Assembly: GCA_946886565.1 (NCBI GenBank)
Contig: CAMPIX010000030.1
Coordinates: forward strand, 1 to 21,699
Origin: an uncultured Altererythrobacter sp.
Lineage (GTDB): Bacteria; Pseudomonadota; Alphaproteobacteria; Sphingomonadales; Sphingomonadaceae
Direction of reading: 5' to 3'
Length of the DNA stretch: 21,699 nucleotides
The stretch's first letter is position 1, and each line of letters starts with the position of its first letter. Positions 15,558 through 21,699 of the stretch are shown piece by piece. A program made the translations under genes and the position numbers. The notes under the pieces are model-generated. The model had not been told where the DNA came from, searched no databases, and saw only the letters and a list, made by a program, of their open reading frames with translations.

Positions 15558-16784
15558 TCAGCGCACGATCACGCCGTGCTTCTTGCGGCCGAGGCTGAGG
15601 CGCATTTCCTGGCCCGCATCGGGAAGCACGAGAAAGCCGGGATCGGCCACCGCCTCGCCGTCGAGCCGCACGGCGTTCTCGGCGATCTTGCGCTTCGCCT
15701 CGCCGTTCGAGGCGGTGAAGCCGATCGCGGTCAGCACCGCGCCGATCCGCATCCCCTCGGCCCCGACCGACAGCGTCGGCAAGTCCTCGCCCGAACCGCC
15801 GGCGAAGGTCTCGGCCGCGGTCGCTTCGGCCGAGCGTGCCGCATCCGCGCCGCGCACCAGAGCGGTGACCTCGTTCGCGAGCACGACCTTGGCGGTGTTG
15901 ATCTCGCTCCCCTCGAGCGCTTCGAGCCGCGCGATCTCGTCGAGCGGCAGGTCGGTGAACAGCCGCAGGAAGCGGCCGACGTCGCGGTCGTCGACGTTGC
16001 GCCAGTACTGCCAGAAGTCGTAGGCCGGAAGCTGCGCCTCGTTGAGCCACACCGCGCCGCCCGCGGTCTTGCCCATCTTGGCGCCGTCGGCGGTGGTCAG
16101 CAGCGGCGTGGTGAGACCGTAGAGCTCGGTCCCGTCCATCCGCCGGCCGAGCTCGACCCCGTTGACGATATTGCCCCACTGGTCGCTGCCGCCCATCTGC
16201 AGCCGCGCGCTCATTTCCTGCGCCAGATGGCGGAAATCGTAGCCTTGCAGGATCATGTAGTTGAATTCGAGGAAGGTCATCGGCTGCTCGCGCTCGAGCC
16301 GCAGCCGCACCGAATCGAACGTCAGCATCCGGTTGACGGTGAAGTGCGTGCCGACCTTCTGCAGCAGCTCGATATAGCCGAGCTGGCCGAGCCAGTCCTG
16401 GTTGTCGACCATCACCGCGTCGGTCGGCCCGTCGCCGAAGGCCAGCAGCTTCTCGAACACCGTGCGGATGCCGGCGATGTTTTCCGCGATCGCCTCGTCG
16501 GTGAGCATCTTGCGGCTCTCGTCGCGCCCGGTCGGGTCGCCGATCCGCGTGGTGCCGCCGCCCATGAGGACGATCGGCTTGTGGCCGGTCTGCTGCATCC
16601 GGCGCAGCATCATGATCTGCACCAGGCTGCCGACGTGGAGCGAAGGCGCGGTGGCGTCGAATCCGATATAGCCGGGCACGACCTGCCGTGCGGCGAGGGC
16701 GTCCAGCCCCGCCGCGTCGGTCGCCTGATGGACATAGCCGCGCTCGTGAAGCACGCGCATCAAATCGGATTCGTAAGTCGTCAT
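15558..16784 (-). CDS. tyrS: Tyrosyl-tRNA synthetase
   Basis: A class I synthetase charging tRNA-Tyr in the cytoplasm; 408 residues, normal length for the TyrS type with an S4 domain. The HIGH motif is PSLHVGSL (His 50), the KMSKS loop is AKMGKTAG (236-240), and [42 protein letters not shown] and [10 protein letters not shown] line the tyrosine site. The C-terminal S4 RNA-binding region ([18 protein letters not shown]) is complete. AGAGGG lies four bases before the ATG. It is divergent from the DOMON-like gene across 44 bp, which must hold both promoters. Confidence 0.97.
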   Translation of the reverse strand: MTTYESDLMRVLHERGYVHQATDAAGLDALAARQVVPGYIGFDATAPSLHVGSLVQIMMLRRMQQTGHKPIVLMGGGTTRIGDPTGRDESRKMLTDEAIAENIAGIRTVFEKLLAFGDGPTDAVMVDNQDWLGQLGYIELLQKVGTHFTVNRMLTFDSVRLRLEREQPMTFLEFNYMILQGYDFRHLAQEMSARLQMGGSDQWGNIVNGVELGRRMDGTELYGLTTPLLTTADGAKMGKTAGGAVWLNEAQLPAYDFWQYWRNVDDRDVGRFLRLFTDLPLDEIARLEALEGSEINTAKVVLANEVTALVRGADAARSAEATAAETFAGGSGEDLPTLSVGAEGMRIGAVLTAIGFTASNGEAKRKIAENAVRLDGEAVADPGFLVLPDAGQEMRLSLGRKKHGVIVR

Positions 16785-16828
16785 CTGGCCCTCTGTGCGG
16801 GGGCGGCGCGTAGCACGAGGATACCCGG

Positions 16829-17371
16829 TTGCAAACGCATGAACTGGTTCAGCATCCCGCCCATCCGCCGCTCGAGGTGACGCGGGTCGAGGCGCGCGTG
16901 CTCACCTCGGACAGCGACTGGCTGCGGCTGCGCTGGCGGATCGAGGGGATCGGCAAGCTGGTGGTCCCGGCCTTTGCGGGCCGGGGTCGAGCCGACGAGC
17001 TGTGGCGCACGACCTGCTTCGAGCTGTTCCTCAAGCCCGAAGGCGGGAAGGGATATTGCGAGATCAACCTCTCCCCGTCCGAGCGCTGGGCCGCCTACGA
17101 CTTCACCGCCTATCGCGAAGGGATGAGCGAACGGCCGTTCCCACGGGAGCCCGACTGCACGATGCGCACCGGCAGCGCGATGGCGATCTTCGACGCCACC
17201 GTGCCGCGCGCCGGCCTGCCGCATTCCGAATGCGCCGCGGGCTTGTGCGCGGTGATCGAGGAGGAAGGCGGGGTGCTGAGCTACTGGGCGATCGCGCACC
17301 CCGAGCGCGGGCCCGATTTCCATCACGATGCTTGCTTCGCGGCGAGGCTTGCGGCACCCGCACCTGCATGA
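16829..17371 (+). CDS. DOMON-like domain protein
   Basis: A 180-residue soluble protein with no signal peptide, recognised as the DOMON-like protein often encoded next to DUF1343/NamZ genes in alphaproteobacteria (from memory). Typical stretches are [49 protein letters not shown] and [17 protein letters not shown], a beta-rich ligand-binding pattern. The start is TTG 16829, backed by CGAGG eight bases upstream; a GTG near 16877 would remove conserved-looking sequence. It overlaps the next gene by ATGA, so the two are coupled. Function is unknown. Confidence 0.8.
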   Translation: MQTHELVQHPAHPPLEVTRVEARVLTSDSDWLRLRWRIEGIGKLVVPAFAGRGRADELWRTTCFELFLKPEGGKGYCEINLSPSERWAAYDFTAYREGMSERPFPREPDCTMRTGSAMAIFDATVPRAGLPHSECAAGLCAVIEEEGGVLSYWAIAHPERGPDFHHDACFAARLAAPAPA

Positions 17372-18567
17372 AATTCGGCATCGACCGGCTGCTCGCCGAC
17401 CCCGACCTCAGAAGGCCGCTCGAAGGCCGCCGCGTCGCGCTCGTCGCGCATCCGGCCTCGGTCACCGAAGACCTGACGCACAGCCTCGACGCGCTCATGG
17501 CGACGGGTGTCAACGTGACCAGCGCCTTCGGCCCGCAGCACGGGCTCAAGGGCGACAAGCAGGACAACATGGTCGAGACCGCCGACGAGACCGATCCGCA
17601 ATACGGCATCCCGGTGTTCAGCCTCTACGGCGAGGTCCGCCGCCCTTCCGGGCAGATGATGTCGAGCGCCGACGTGTTCCTGTTCGACCTGCAGGACCTC
17701 GGCTGCCGCATCTACACTTTCGTCACCACGCTGCTCTACCTGCTCGAGGAGGCCGCGGCGCACAAGAAGAGCGTGTGGGTGCTCGACCGGCCCAATCCCG
17801 CCGGCCGCCCGGTCGAGGGCACGCTGCTGCTGCCGGGGCAGGAAAGCTTCGTCGGCGCGGCGCCGATGCCGATGCGGCACGGGCTGACGATGGGCGAGAT
17901 GGGCCAGTGGTTCGTCGAGCATCTCGGGCTCGACGTCGACTACCGCGTGATCGAGATGGAGGGCTGGCAGCCCGAGGGGCCGGGGCACGGCTGGCCCACC
18001 GACCGCGTGTGGATCAACCCCAGCCCCAACGCGGCGAACGTCAACATGGCGCGCGCCTACGCCGGCACGGTGATGCTCGAGGGGACGACGCTGAGCGAGG
18101 GCAGGGGCACCACCCGCCCGCTCGAGGTGCTGTTCGGCGCGCCCGATCTCGATGCCGCCGCGGTGCGCGCGGAGATGGAACGGCTCGCGCCCGACTGGCT
18201 CGCCGGCTGCGCATTGCGCGAATGCTGGTTCGAACCGACCTTCCACAAGCACGCGGGCACGCTGTGCAGCGCGCTGATGATCCACGCCGAAGGGACGTTC
18301 TACGCGCACGACGCGTTCCGCCCATGGCGGCTCCAGGCGCTCGCGTTCAAGGCGATCCGCGCGCTCCACCCCGATTACCCGCTGTGGCGCGACTTCCCCT
18401 ACGAGTACGAGCTCGATCGCCTCGCGATCGACGTGATCAACGGCGGCCCGGACCTGCGCGAATGGGTCGACGACCGCCACGCCGTGCCGGAAGACCTCGA
18501 CCGCCTGGCGGCGGCCGGCGAAGCGCAGTGGCACGAGACCATCGCACCGTTTCTTCGATATTCCTGA
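17368..18567 (+). CDS. NamZ-like exo-beta-N-acetylmuramidase (DUF1343)
   Basis: A 399-residue member of DUF1343, the family of Bacillus subtilis NamZ (YbbC), which removes N-acetylmuramic acid from the non-reducing ends of muropeptides. Family blocks present are GIDRLL, GRRVALVAHPASV, FGPQHGLKGDKQDNM, PVFSLYGEVRRPS, FLFDLQDLGCRIYTFVTTL, VLDRPNPAGR, WINPSPNAANVNMARAYAGTVMLEGTTLSEGRGTTRP and FEPTFHKHAG. No signal peptide is visible, so it should act in the cytoplasm, perhaps on recycled muropeptides. The ATG overlaps the DOMON-like stop. Confidence 0.9.
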   Translation: MKFGIDRLLADPDLRRPLEGRRVALVAHPASVTEDLTHSLDALMATGVNVTSAFGPQHGLKGDKQDNMVETADETDPQYGIPVFSLYGEVRRPSGQMMSSADVFLFDLQDLGCRIYTFVTTLLYLLEEAAAHKKSVWVLDRPNPAGRPVEGTLLLPGQESFVGAAPMPMRHGLTMGEMGQWFVEHLGLDVDYRVIEMEGWQPEGPGHGWPTDRVWINPSPNAANVNMARAYAGTVMLEGTTLSEGRGTTRPLEVLFGAPDLDAAAVRAEMERLAPDWLAGCALRECWFEPTFHKHAGTLCSALMIHAEGTFYAHDAFRPWRLQALAFKAIRALHPDYPLWRDFPYEYELDRLAIDVINGGPDLREWVDDRHAVPEDLDRLAAAGEAQWHETIAPFLRYS

Positions 18568-18648
18568 TCGGCGCTTGACGCAGCCCGCATACTAGGGGAG
18601 GTTCGATCCCGGCGACGGGCATACCCGCGTTTCGAGAGAGGGTCGAGA

Positions 18649-18912
18649 ATGGCGACAGCGGCGGTTAGGGCGTGGACTCATAACCCCCCTCATTCGGGAC
18701 GGAGCCGATTTGGCCCCGAGGCGAGGCGCGAGGAGGGAGCGATGCAGCGTATCGTGACCGACGAGCAACGCTGCCTTCGGGGCCAAAGCGGCCCGCCCCT
18801 GCGGGGTCGCCCGGGAAAGCCCGCGGATCGTCGTCGCGTGGCTTGTCCGGGCAACCAGCCCGGCCTGCGCCACGCTCCTAGCCCGCGAGCTTTCCCGGGC
18901 GATCACGAATGA
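18649..18912 (+). other. Displaced original start of the MFS gene reading into the inserted element (87-residue leader ORF)
   Basis: AGAGAGGG lies about eight bases before ATG 18649, a good initiation site. It encodes MATAAV and then enters the inverted-repeat element, where the frame stays open to TGA 18910-18912 in the right terminal repeat. That TGA overlaps ATG 18909-18911 (ATGA), which is in frame with the spinster MFS gene. The simplest reading is that this was the start of the MFS gene (MATAAV + EFTTQRSVRATLW...) before the element inserted. The leader peptide itself has no recognisable fold. Confidence 0.4.
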
Positions 18913-18935
18913 GGGGGGTTATGAGTCCACGCCCT
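18667..18935. mobile_element. 269-bp MITE-like element with perfect 30-bp terminal inverted repeats
   Basis: The terminal repeats (18667-18696 and 18906-18935; outer bases AGGGCGTGGACTCATAACCC) are exact reverse complements. Two further hairpin arms lie between them. Arm 1 is TTTGGCCCCG 18709-18718 with CGGGGCCAAA 18778-18787, capped by GCAGCGT/ACGCTGC (18744-18774). Arm 2 is CCCGGGAAAGC 18810-18820 with GCTTTCCCGGG 18889-18899, then CGCGG/CCGCG, GCGTGGC/GCCACGC (18836-18875) and CCGGGC/GCCCGG around loop AACCA. The whole folds as a three-way structure. There is no transposase and no clear target-site duplication (flanks GCGGTT and GAGTTC). Non-autonomous transposable element is the best call; a mobile structured RNA is possible. 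Confidence 0.75.
18911..18923 (+). promoter_or_regulatory. Ribosome-binding site and start codon inside the right terminal repeat
   Basis: GAGGGGGG (18911-18918) precedes ATG 18921 and lies within the inverted repeat, so the element supplies the initiation region of the MFS gene. The first five codons (MSPRP) are also element sequence. In single-stranded RNA the site can pair with the left terminal repeat, which could hide it. Confidence 0.5.
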
Positions 18936-20210
18936 GAGTTCACGACGCAGCGATCGGTGCGCGCGACGCTGTGGATCCTGCTGATCGTCTATATCTTCAA
19001 CTTCATCGACCGGCAGATCGTCAACATTCTGGCCGAGCCGATCGCGATCGATCTGGGGCTGAGCGACACGCAGATCGGGCTGATGACGGGCCTCGCCTTC
19101 GCGCTGTTCTACACCGCGCTCGGGCTGCCGATCGCGCGCTATGCCGACCGGCCCACCACCAACCGTCCGCGGCTGATCGCGATCGCGCTCGCGACCTGGT
19201 CGGCGATGACCGCGCTGTGCGGGGTAGCCAACAACTTCATCCAGCTCCTGCTCGCGCGGATCGGCGTCGGGGTGGGGGAGGCCGGCTGCACGCCGCCCGC
19301 GCATTCGCTGATCAGCGACATCGTCCCGCCCGAGCGGCGCAGCTCGGCGCTGGCGTTCTACGCGCTGGGCATTCCGATCGGCACGCTGCTGGGCATGATG
19401 ATCGGCGGGTTCCTCGCGGACTGGGTCGGGTGGCGCCGGGCGTTCCTGATCGTGGGGCTGCCGGGTGTCGCGCTGGCGCTGGTGGTCTATTTCGTCCTGC
19501 GCGATCCACGCCAGCAGCTCGCTCGGCCGAGCGAGACGCAGGCGGCTCCCTCGGCCGAGCTGTCGATGTGGGCGGCGGTGCGCACCGTGATGGGCTCGCG
19601 CGCGTTCGTCCTGCTGCTCGCGGCGGGCTCGACCGCGGCGTTCCTCGCCTACGGCAAGACGACCTGGACGACGATCTTCTTCCAGCGCACGCACGAACTG
19701 AGCCCCGGCGAGGTCGGCTTCTGGTTCGGCGTGGTCAACGGCGCGGCGGGCATCTTCGGAACCTGGTTCGGCGGCTGGCTCGCCGACCGCTTCGGGGCGA
19801 AGAACCGCCGCCACGTGCTGACCGCGCCCGCGATCGGCATGGCGATCGCCGCGCCGGTCGCCTTCCTCGCCTATCAGGCGACGAGCTGGCAGCTCGCGCT
19901 GGCGCTGCTGGTCGTGCCGACGCTGTGCAACTCGCTGTACTACGGCCCGACCTACTCGGCGGCGCAGGGCCTCGTGCCGTTGCGCGCGCGGGCGATCGCG
20001 GCGGCGACGGTGCTGTTCTTCCAGAACCTGATCGGGCTCGGGCTCGGCCCGCTGTTCTTCGGCATGCTGTCCGACATGCTCGCGCCGACCTACGGCGAGG
20101 AGAGCGTGCGCTACGTCCTCTACGGGGCGGCGTTCCTCGGCCTGGTGCCGGCGTTTTTCTTCTGGCGCTGCAGCCTGCGGCTCGACGAGGAGCTGGATCG
20201 CAAGGGCTAA
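18921..20210 (+). CDS. Spinster-family MFS transporter
   Basis: A 429-residue, roughly 12-helix inner-membrane transporter of the spinster-like MFS subgroup abundant in sphingomonads. Signatures are LWILLIVYIFNFIDRQIVNILAEPI in helix 1, DLGLSDTQIGLMTGLAFALFY, IARYADRPTTNR in the 2-3 loop, ARIGVGVGEAGCTPPAHSLISD in helix 4-5, and GGWLADRFGAKNRR at the 8-9 loop. The substrate is unknown. ATG 18921 and ATG 18909 (ATGA with the leader frame) are both possible starts; either lies in the inserted element, so the native first residues have been replaced. Confidence 0.88.
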   Translation: MSPRPEFTTQRSVRATLWILLIVYIFNFIDRQIVNILAEPIAIDLGLSDTQIGLMTGLAFALFYTALGLPIARYADRPTTNRPRLIAIALATWSAMTALCGVANNFIQLLLARIGVGVGEAGCTPPAHSLISDIVPPERRSSALAFYALGIPIGTLLGMMIGGFLADWVGWRRAFLIVGLPGVALALVVYFVLRDPRQQLARPSETQAAPSAELSMWAAVRTVMGSRAFVLLLAAGSTAAFLAYGKTTWTTIFFQRTHELSPGEVGFWFGVVNGAAGIFGTWFGGWLADRFGAKNRRHVLTAPAIGMAIAAPVAFLAYQATSWQLALALLVVPTLCNSLYYGPTYSAAQGLVPLRARAIAAATVLFFQNLIGLGLGPLFFGMLSDMLAPTYGEESVRYVLYGAAFLGLVPAFFFWRCSLRLDEELDRKG

Positions 20211-20217
20211 GCGGAGC

Positions 20218-20607
20218 CTATTGCAAAGGTCGGAACAGCGGCCCCTCAGAAGTTGCGGGGAGCGGCCGCACATCGGCGGCGTCGCCATACATCTGCATCA
20301 CCGCGCACCCGTTGATACGCTTGTCGACAGCGGCGATCATGTACGCGCGTCCGGGCGCTGCCGGCACATGTTCGAGCCGAGGCTGCCCGCTTGCCGCACG
20401 CACCTGACGGATCCGGTCGGCGCACGGTGCTTCACCGCGCGGCTCCCGTTCGTCGATCGCGAGGTCGGCCGCGGGGCAGCCTTGCGGATTGAATACCGGA
20501 ACGCTCCCTTCGCAGGGCCGGTAGGCCGTCGGCAGCGGGTCCGAAGGCGTCCCCGTCTGCGGCGCGACGCTCATCGCAGCAATCAGCGGAAGCAGGATCG
20601 AGTACAT
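20218..20607 (-). CDS. Small secreted protein of unknown function
   Basis: A 129-residue protein starting MYSILLPLIAAMSVAPQTGTP, a signal peptide. The mature part has cysteines in CEGSVPVFNPQGC and in APCADR and NGCAVM, so disulfides are likely in the periplasm. I do not recognise the family. GGAGGA sits about nine bases before the ATG at 20607, which favours this start over an open frame extending to 20658. It is 25 bp downstream of the DUF817 gene on the same strand and probably in its operon. It ends 7 bp from the convergent MFS gene, with no room for a terminator. Confidence 0.65.
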   Translation of the reverse strand: MYSILLPLIAAMSVAPQTGTPSDPLPTAYRPCEGSVPVFNPQGCPAADLAIDEREPRGEAPCADRIRQVRAASGQPRLEHVPAAPGRAYMIAAVDKRINGCAVMQMYGDAADVRPLPATSEGPLFRPLQ

Positions 20608-20632
20608 CGCGTCGTCTCCTCCGCCGCAGAGT

Positions 20633-21514
20633 CTAGCCCGTTTCCCGCTCTGCCTCAACTCGAGGAGCTGCCGGCGTGCGGATCGGCTGGACGAGGCTGA
20701 CGAGCACGAAGCTGATCAGCATCAGCAGGTACCAACTGCCGAGCTTGGCAATACCGACCATCTCCCAGCCGTTCTCCTGCCCCGGATAGGACCACGCGCG
20801 GGCGAAGGTGCCGATGTTCTCCGCGAACCAGATGAACAGTGCGACGAGGAAGAATCCTAGCAGCAACGGCATCCAGCGGTGTTCGCGCCAGTTGCGGAAA
20901 TGGACCCGCGTGCGCCAGAACAGCAGCGCGGTCGCCGCGAATAGCAGCCAGCGGATGTCGACCGTCCAGTGGTGCGCGAAGAAATTGACGTAGATCGCGG
21001 CGGCGAGCAGCCAGGTGGTCCCGCGCGGCGGATAGTTCGAATAGCGAAAGTCGAAGATGCGCCACACGCGCGCTATGTAGCTGCCGACGGCGGCATACAT
21101 GAAGCCCGAGAACAGCGGCACGCCGCCGATCCTGAGCAGGCTCGGCTCGGGATAGATCCACGATCCGGCCGCGGTCTTGAACAGCTCCATCACCGTGCCG
21201 ACGACGTGGAAGATGAGGATGACCTTCGCCTCGCCCCAGGTCTCGAGCCGGAAGGCGAGCATCCCCGCCTGGATCGCGACCGCCGCGAGCGTGAGGAAAT
21301 CGTAGCGCGATAGGGAGGCGTCGGCCGGATAGAGGAAATGCGTGCCGAGCAGCAGCGCGAGCATCAAGGCGCCGAACAGGCAGGCCCAGCCTTGCTTGAA
21401 CCCGAACAGCAGGAATTCGTAAAGCGCGAGTCGCCAGCCGGTGCCCGGATCGAACGCTTCGAGCCGCCGCCGGATCGCCTCGAAGCGAGTGTGCGTCGTC
21501 TGTTCAATCATCAT
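20633..21514 (-). CDS. DUF817 integral membrane protein
   Basis: A 293-residue membrane protein of the DUF817 family (function unknown) with about eight hydrophobic helices. Characteristic blocks are LYEFLLFGFKQGWACLFG, EVKVILIFHVVGTVMELFKT-like sequence (here EAKVILIFHVVGTVMELFKT), GSWIYPEPSLLRIGGVPLFSGFMYAAVGSYIARVWRIFD, FAHHWTVDIRWLL and FIWFAENIGTFARAWSYPGQ. Conserved His, Glu and Arg in the membrane region suggest a channel or enzyme, but nothing is established. Two ATGs (21514, 21511) are tandem; no strong ribosome-binding site is seen because the upstream bases belong to a repeat. Confidence 0.88.
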   Translation of the reverse strand: MMIEQTTHTRFEAIRRRLEAFDPGTGWRLALYEFLLFGFKQGWACLFGALMLALLLGTHFLYPADASLSRYDFLTLAAVAIQAGMLAFRLETWGEAKVILIFHVVGTVMELFKTAAGSWIYPEPSLLRIGGVPLFSGFMYAAVGSYIARVWRIFDFRYSNYPPRGTTWLLAAAIYVNFFAHHWTVDIRWLLFAATALLFWRTRVHFRNWREHRWMPLLLGFFLVALFIWFAENIGTFARAWSYPGQENGWEMVGIAKLGSWYLLMLISFVLVSLVQPIRTPAAPRVEAERETG

Positions 21515-21590
21515 GCTGAACTCGTTTCAGCATCCATTCTTCGTCCTTGGCACCACTGGCGAGATGGATCCTGAAACAAGTTCAGGATGA
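21511..21590. repeat. Inverted-repeat REP element at the DUF817 start
   Basis: The arm at 21511-21537 (TCATGCTGAACTCGTTTCAG...) is inverted at 21564-21590 with 24 of 27 bases matching. Each arm is itself a hairpin: GCTGAA/TTCAGC on the left and CCTGAA/TTCAGG on the right, so the G-C to C-G differences keep pairing. The left arm covers the DUF817 start codon. This CTGAACTTGTTTCAG form is a common dispersed repeat in sphingomonads (from memory). Confidence 0.82.
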
Positions 21591-21613
21591 CGGAAGGAGG
21601 GACAGGAAGGGCT

Positions 21614-21699
21614 CTACCCCTGCTTGCGGCTCAGCTCGCGCATAGCGTCGTCGAGGCCGTCGAGCGTGAGCGGGTACATGCGGTCGTTGACCAGTTGCT
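21614..21699 (-). CDS. C-terminal end of an unidentified protein (partial)
   Basis: The last 28 codons on the minus strand read QLVNDRMYPLTLDGLDDAM then RELSRKQG, ending at TAG 21614-21616. Codon use is typical of the flanking genes and the sequence is protein-like. Too little is visible to name the family. It is followed by the repeat at 21511-21590, then the DUF817 gene on the same strand. Confidence 0.6.
   Translation of the reverse strand, partial: QLVNDRMYPLTLDGLDDAMRELSRKQG

Noticed and set aside
15549..16880. 443-codon plus-strand frame opposite tyrS
   Set aside because: Antisense shadow of tyrS, whose HIGH and KMGKT motifs are clear.
18903..20288. Long minus-strand open frame (461 codons) opposite the spinster MFS gene
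   Set aside because: Low-complexity Arg/Asp/Glu/Gln-rich shadow of a clear membrane-protein gene, with no recognisable domain.

Overview
The window looks like a chromosomal segment of a high-GC alphaproteobacterium, most likely of the order Sphingomonadales (Erythrobacteraceae or Sphingomonadaceae type). This rests on protein character (glyQ-glyS-ppdK order, spinster-type MFS, DOMON-like/NamZ pair, PilZ and ACAD types) and on several families of short palindromic repeats of a kind common in that group. It is inference from sequence, not a database match. Most of the window is ordinary housekeeping and metabolic DNA. I see no tRNA, rRNA, CRISPR array, phage or transposase gene.

Layout. 1-5919 (+): end of glyQ, then glyS, then ppdK. 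5916-6671 (-): a BioC/NDUFAF5-like methyltransferase, convergent with ppdK (4-bp overlap at the stops) and divergent from comF (6726-7538, +). 7539-7865: a gene-free stretch rich in hairpins, possibly an RNA gene or leader. 7866-10511 (+): hisI, a MerR-type LiuR-like regulator with a palindromic operator, and a 601-residue acyl-CoA dehydrogenase. 10512-11525: a less GC-rich accessory stretch with a lipoprotein-like gene broken by an in-frame TAG. 11526-16784 (-): tyrS, a PilZ protein, an MFS exporter, cysK and a Tat/lipoprotein-type D-amino-acid-oxidase-like flavoprotein. 16829-18567 (+): a DOMON-like protein and a NamZ (DUF1343) homologue, overlapping by ATGA. 18667-18935: a structured element with perfect 30-bp terminal inverted repeats. 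18921-20210 (+): a spinster-family MFS transporter. 20218-21514 (-): DUF817 membrane protein and a small secreted protein. 21614-21699 (-): the C-terminus of an unidentified protein.

The most unusual content is of three kinds. (1) A family of about 130-150-bp palindromic elements occurs three times in the first 2.2 kb: one copy fills the glyQ-glyS gap and supplies the glyS Shine-Dalgarno sequence, and two sit in frame inside glyS and are apparently translated as about 45-50-residue inserts in an essential synthetase. The stems differ in sequence between copies but keep pairing. (2) The D-amino-acid-oxidase-like protein carries the usual C-terminal family motif (HNYGHGG...W.WG) before the Rossmann GxGxxG motif, as expected of a circular permutation. 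(3) The 269-bp inverted-repeat element appears to have inserted just after the original start codon of the spinster MFS gene; its right terminus now supplies a ribosome-binding site and start codon, and the original start reads through the element to an ATGA junction.

Across the window, short repeats repeatedly sit at gene starts (glyS, spinster MFS, DUF817), so mobile palindromes seem to be shaping translation initiation here.
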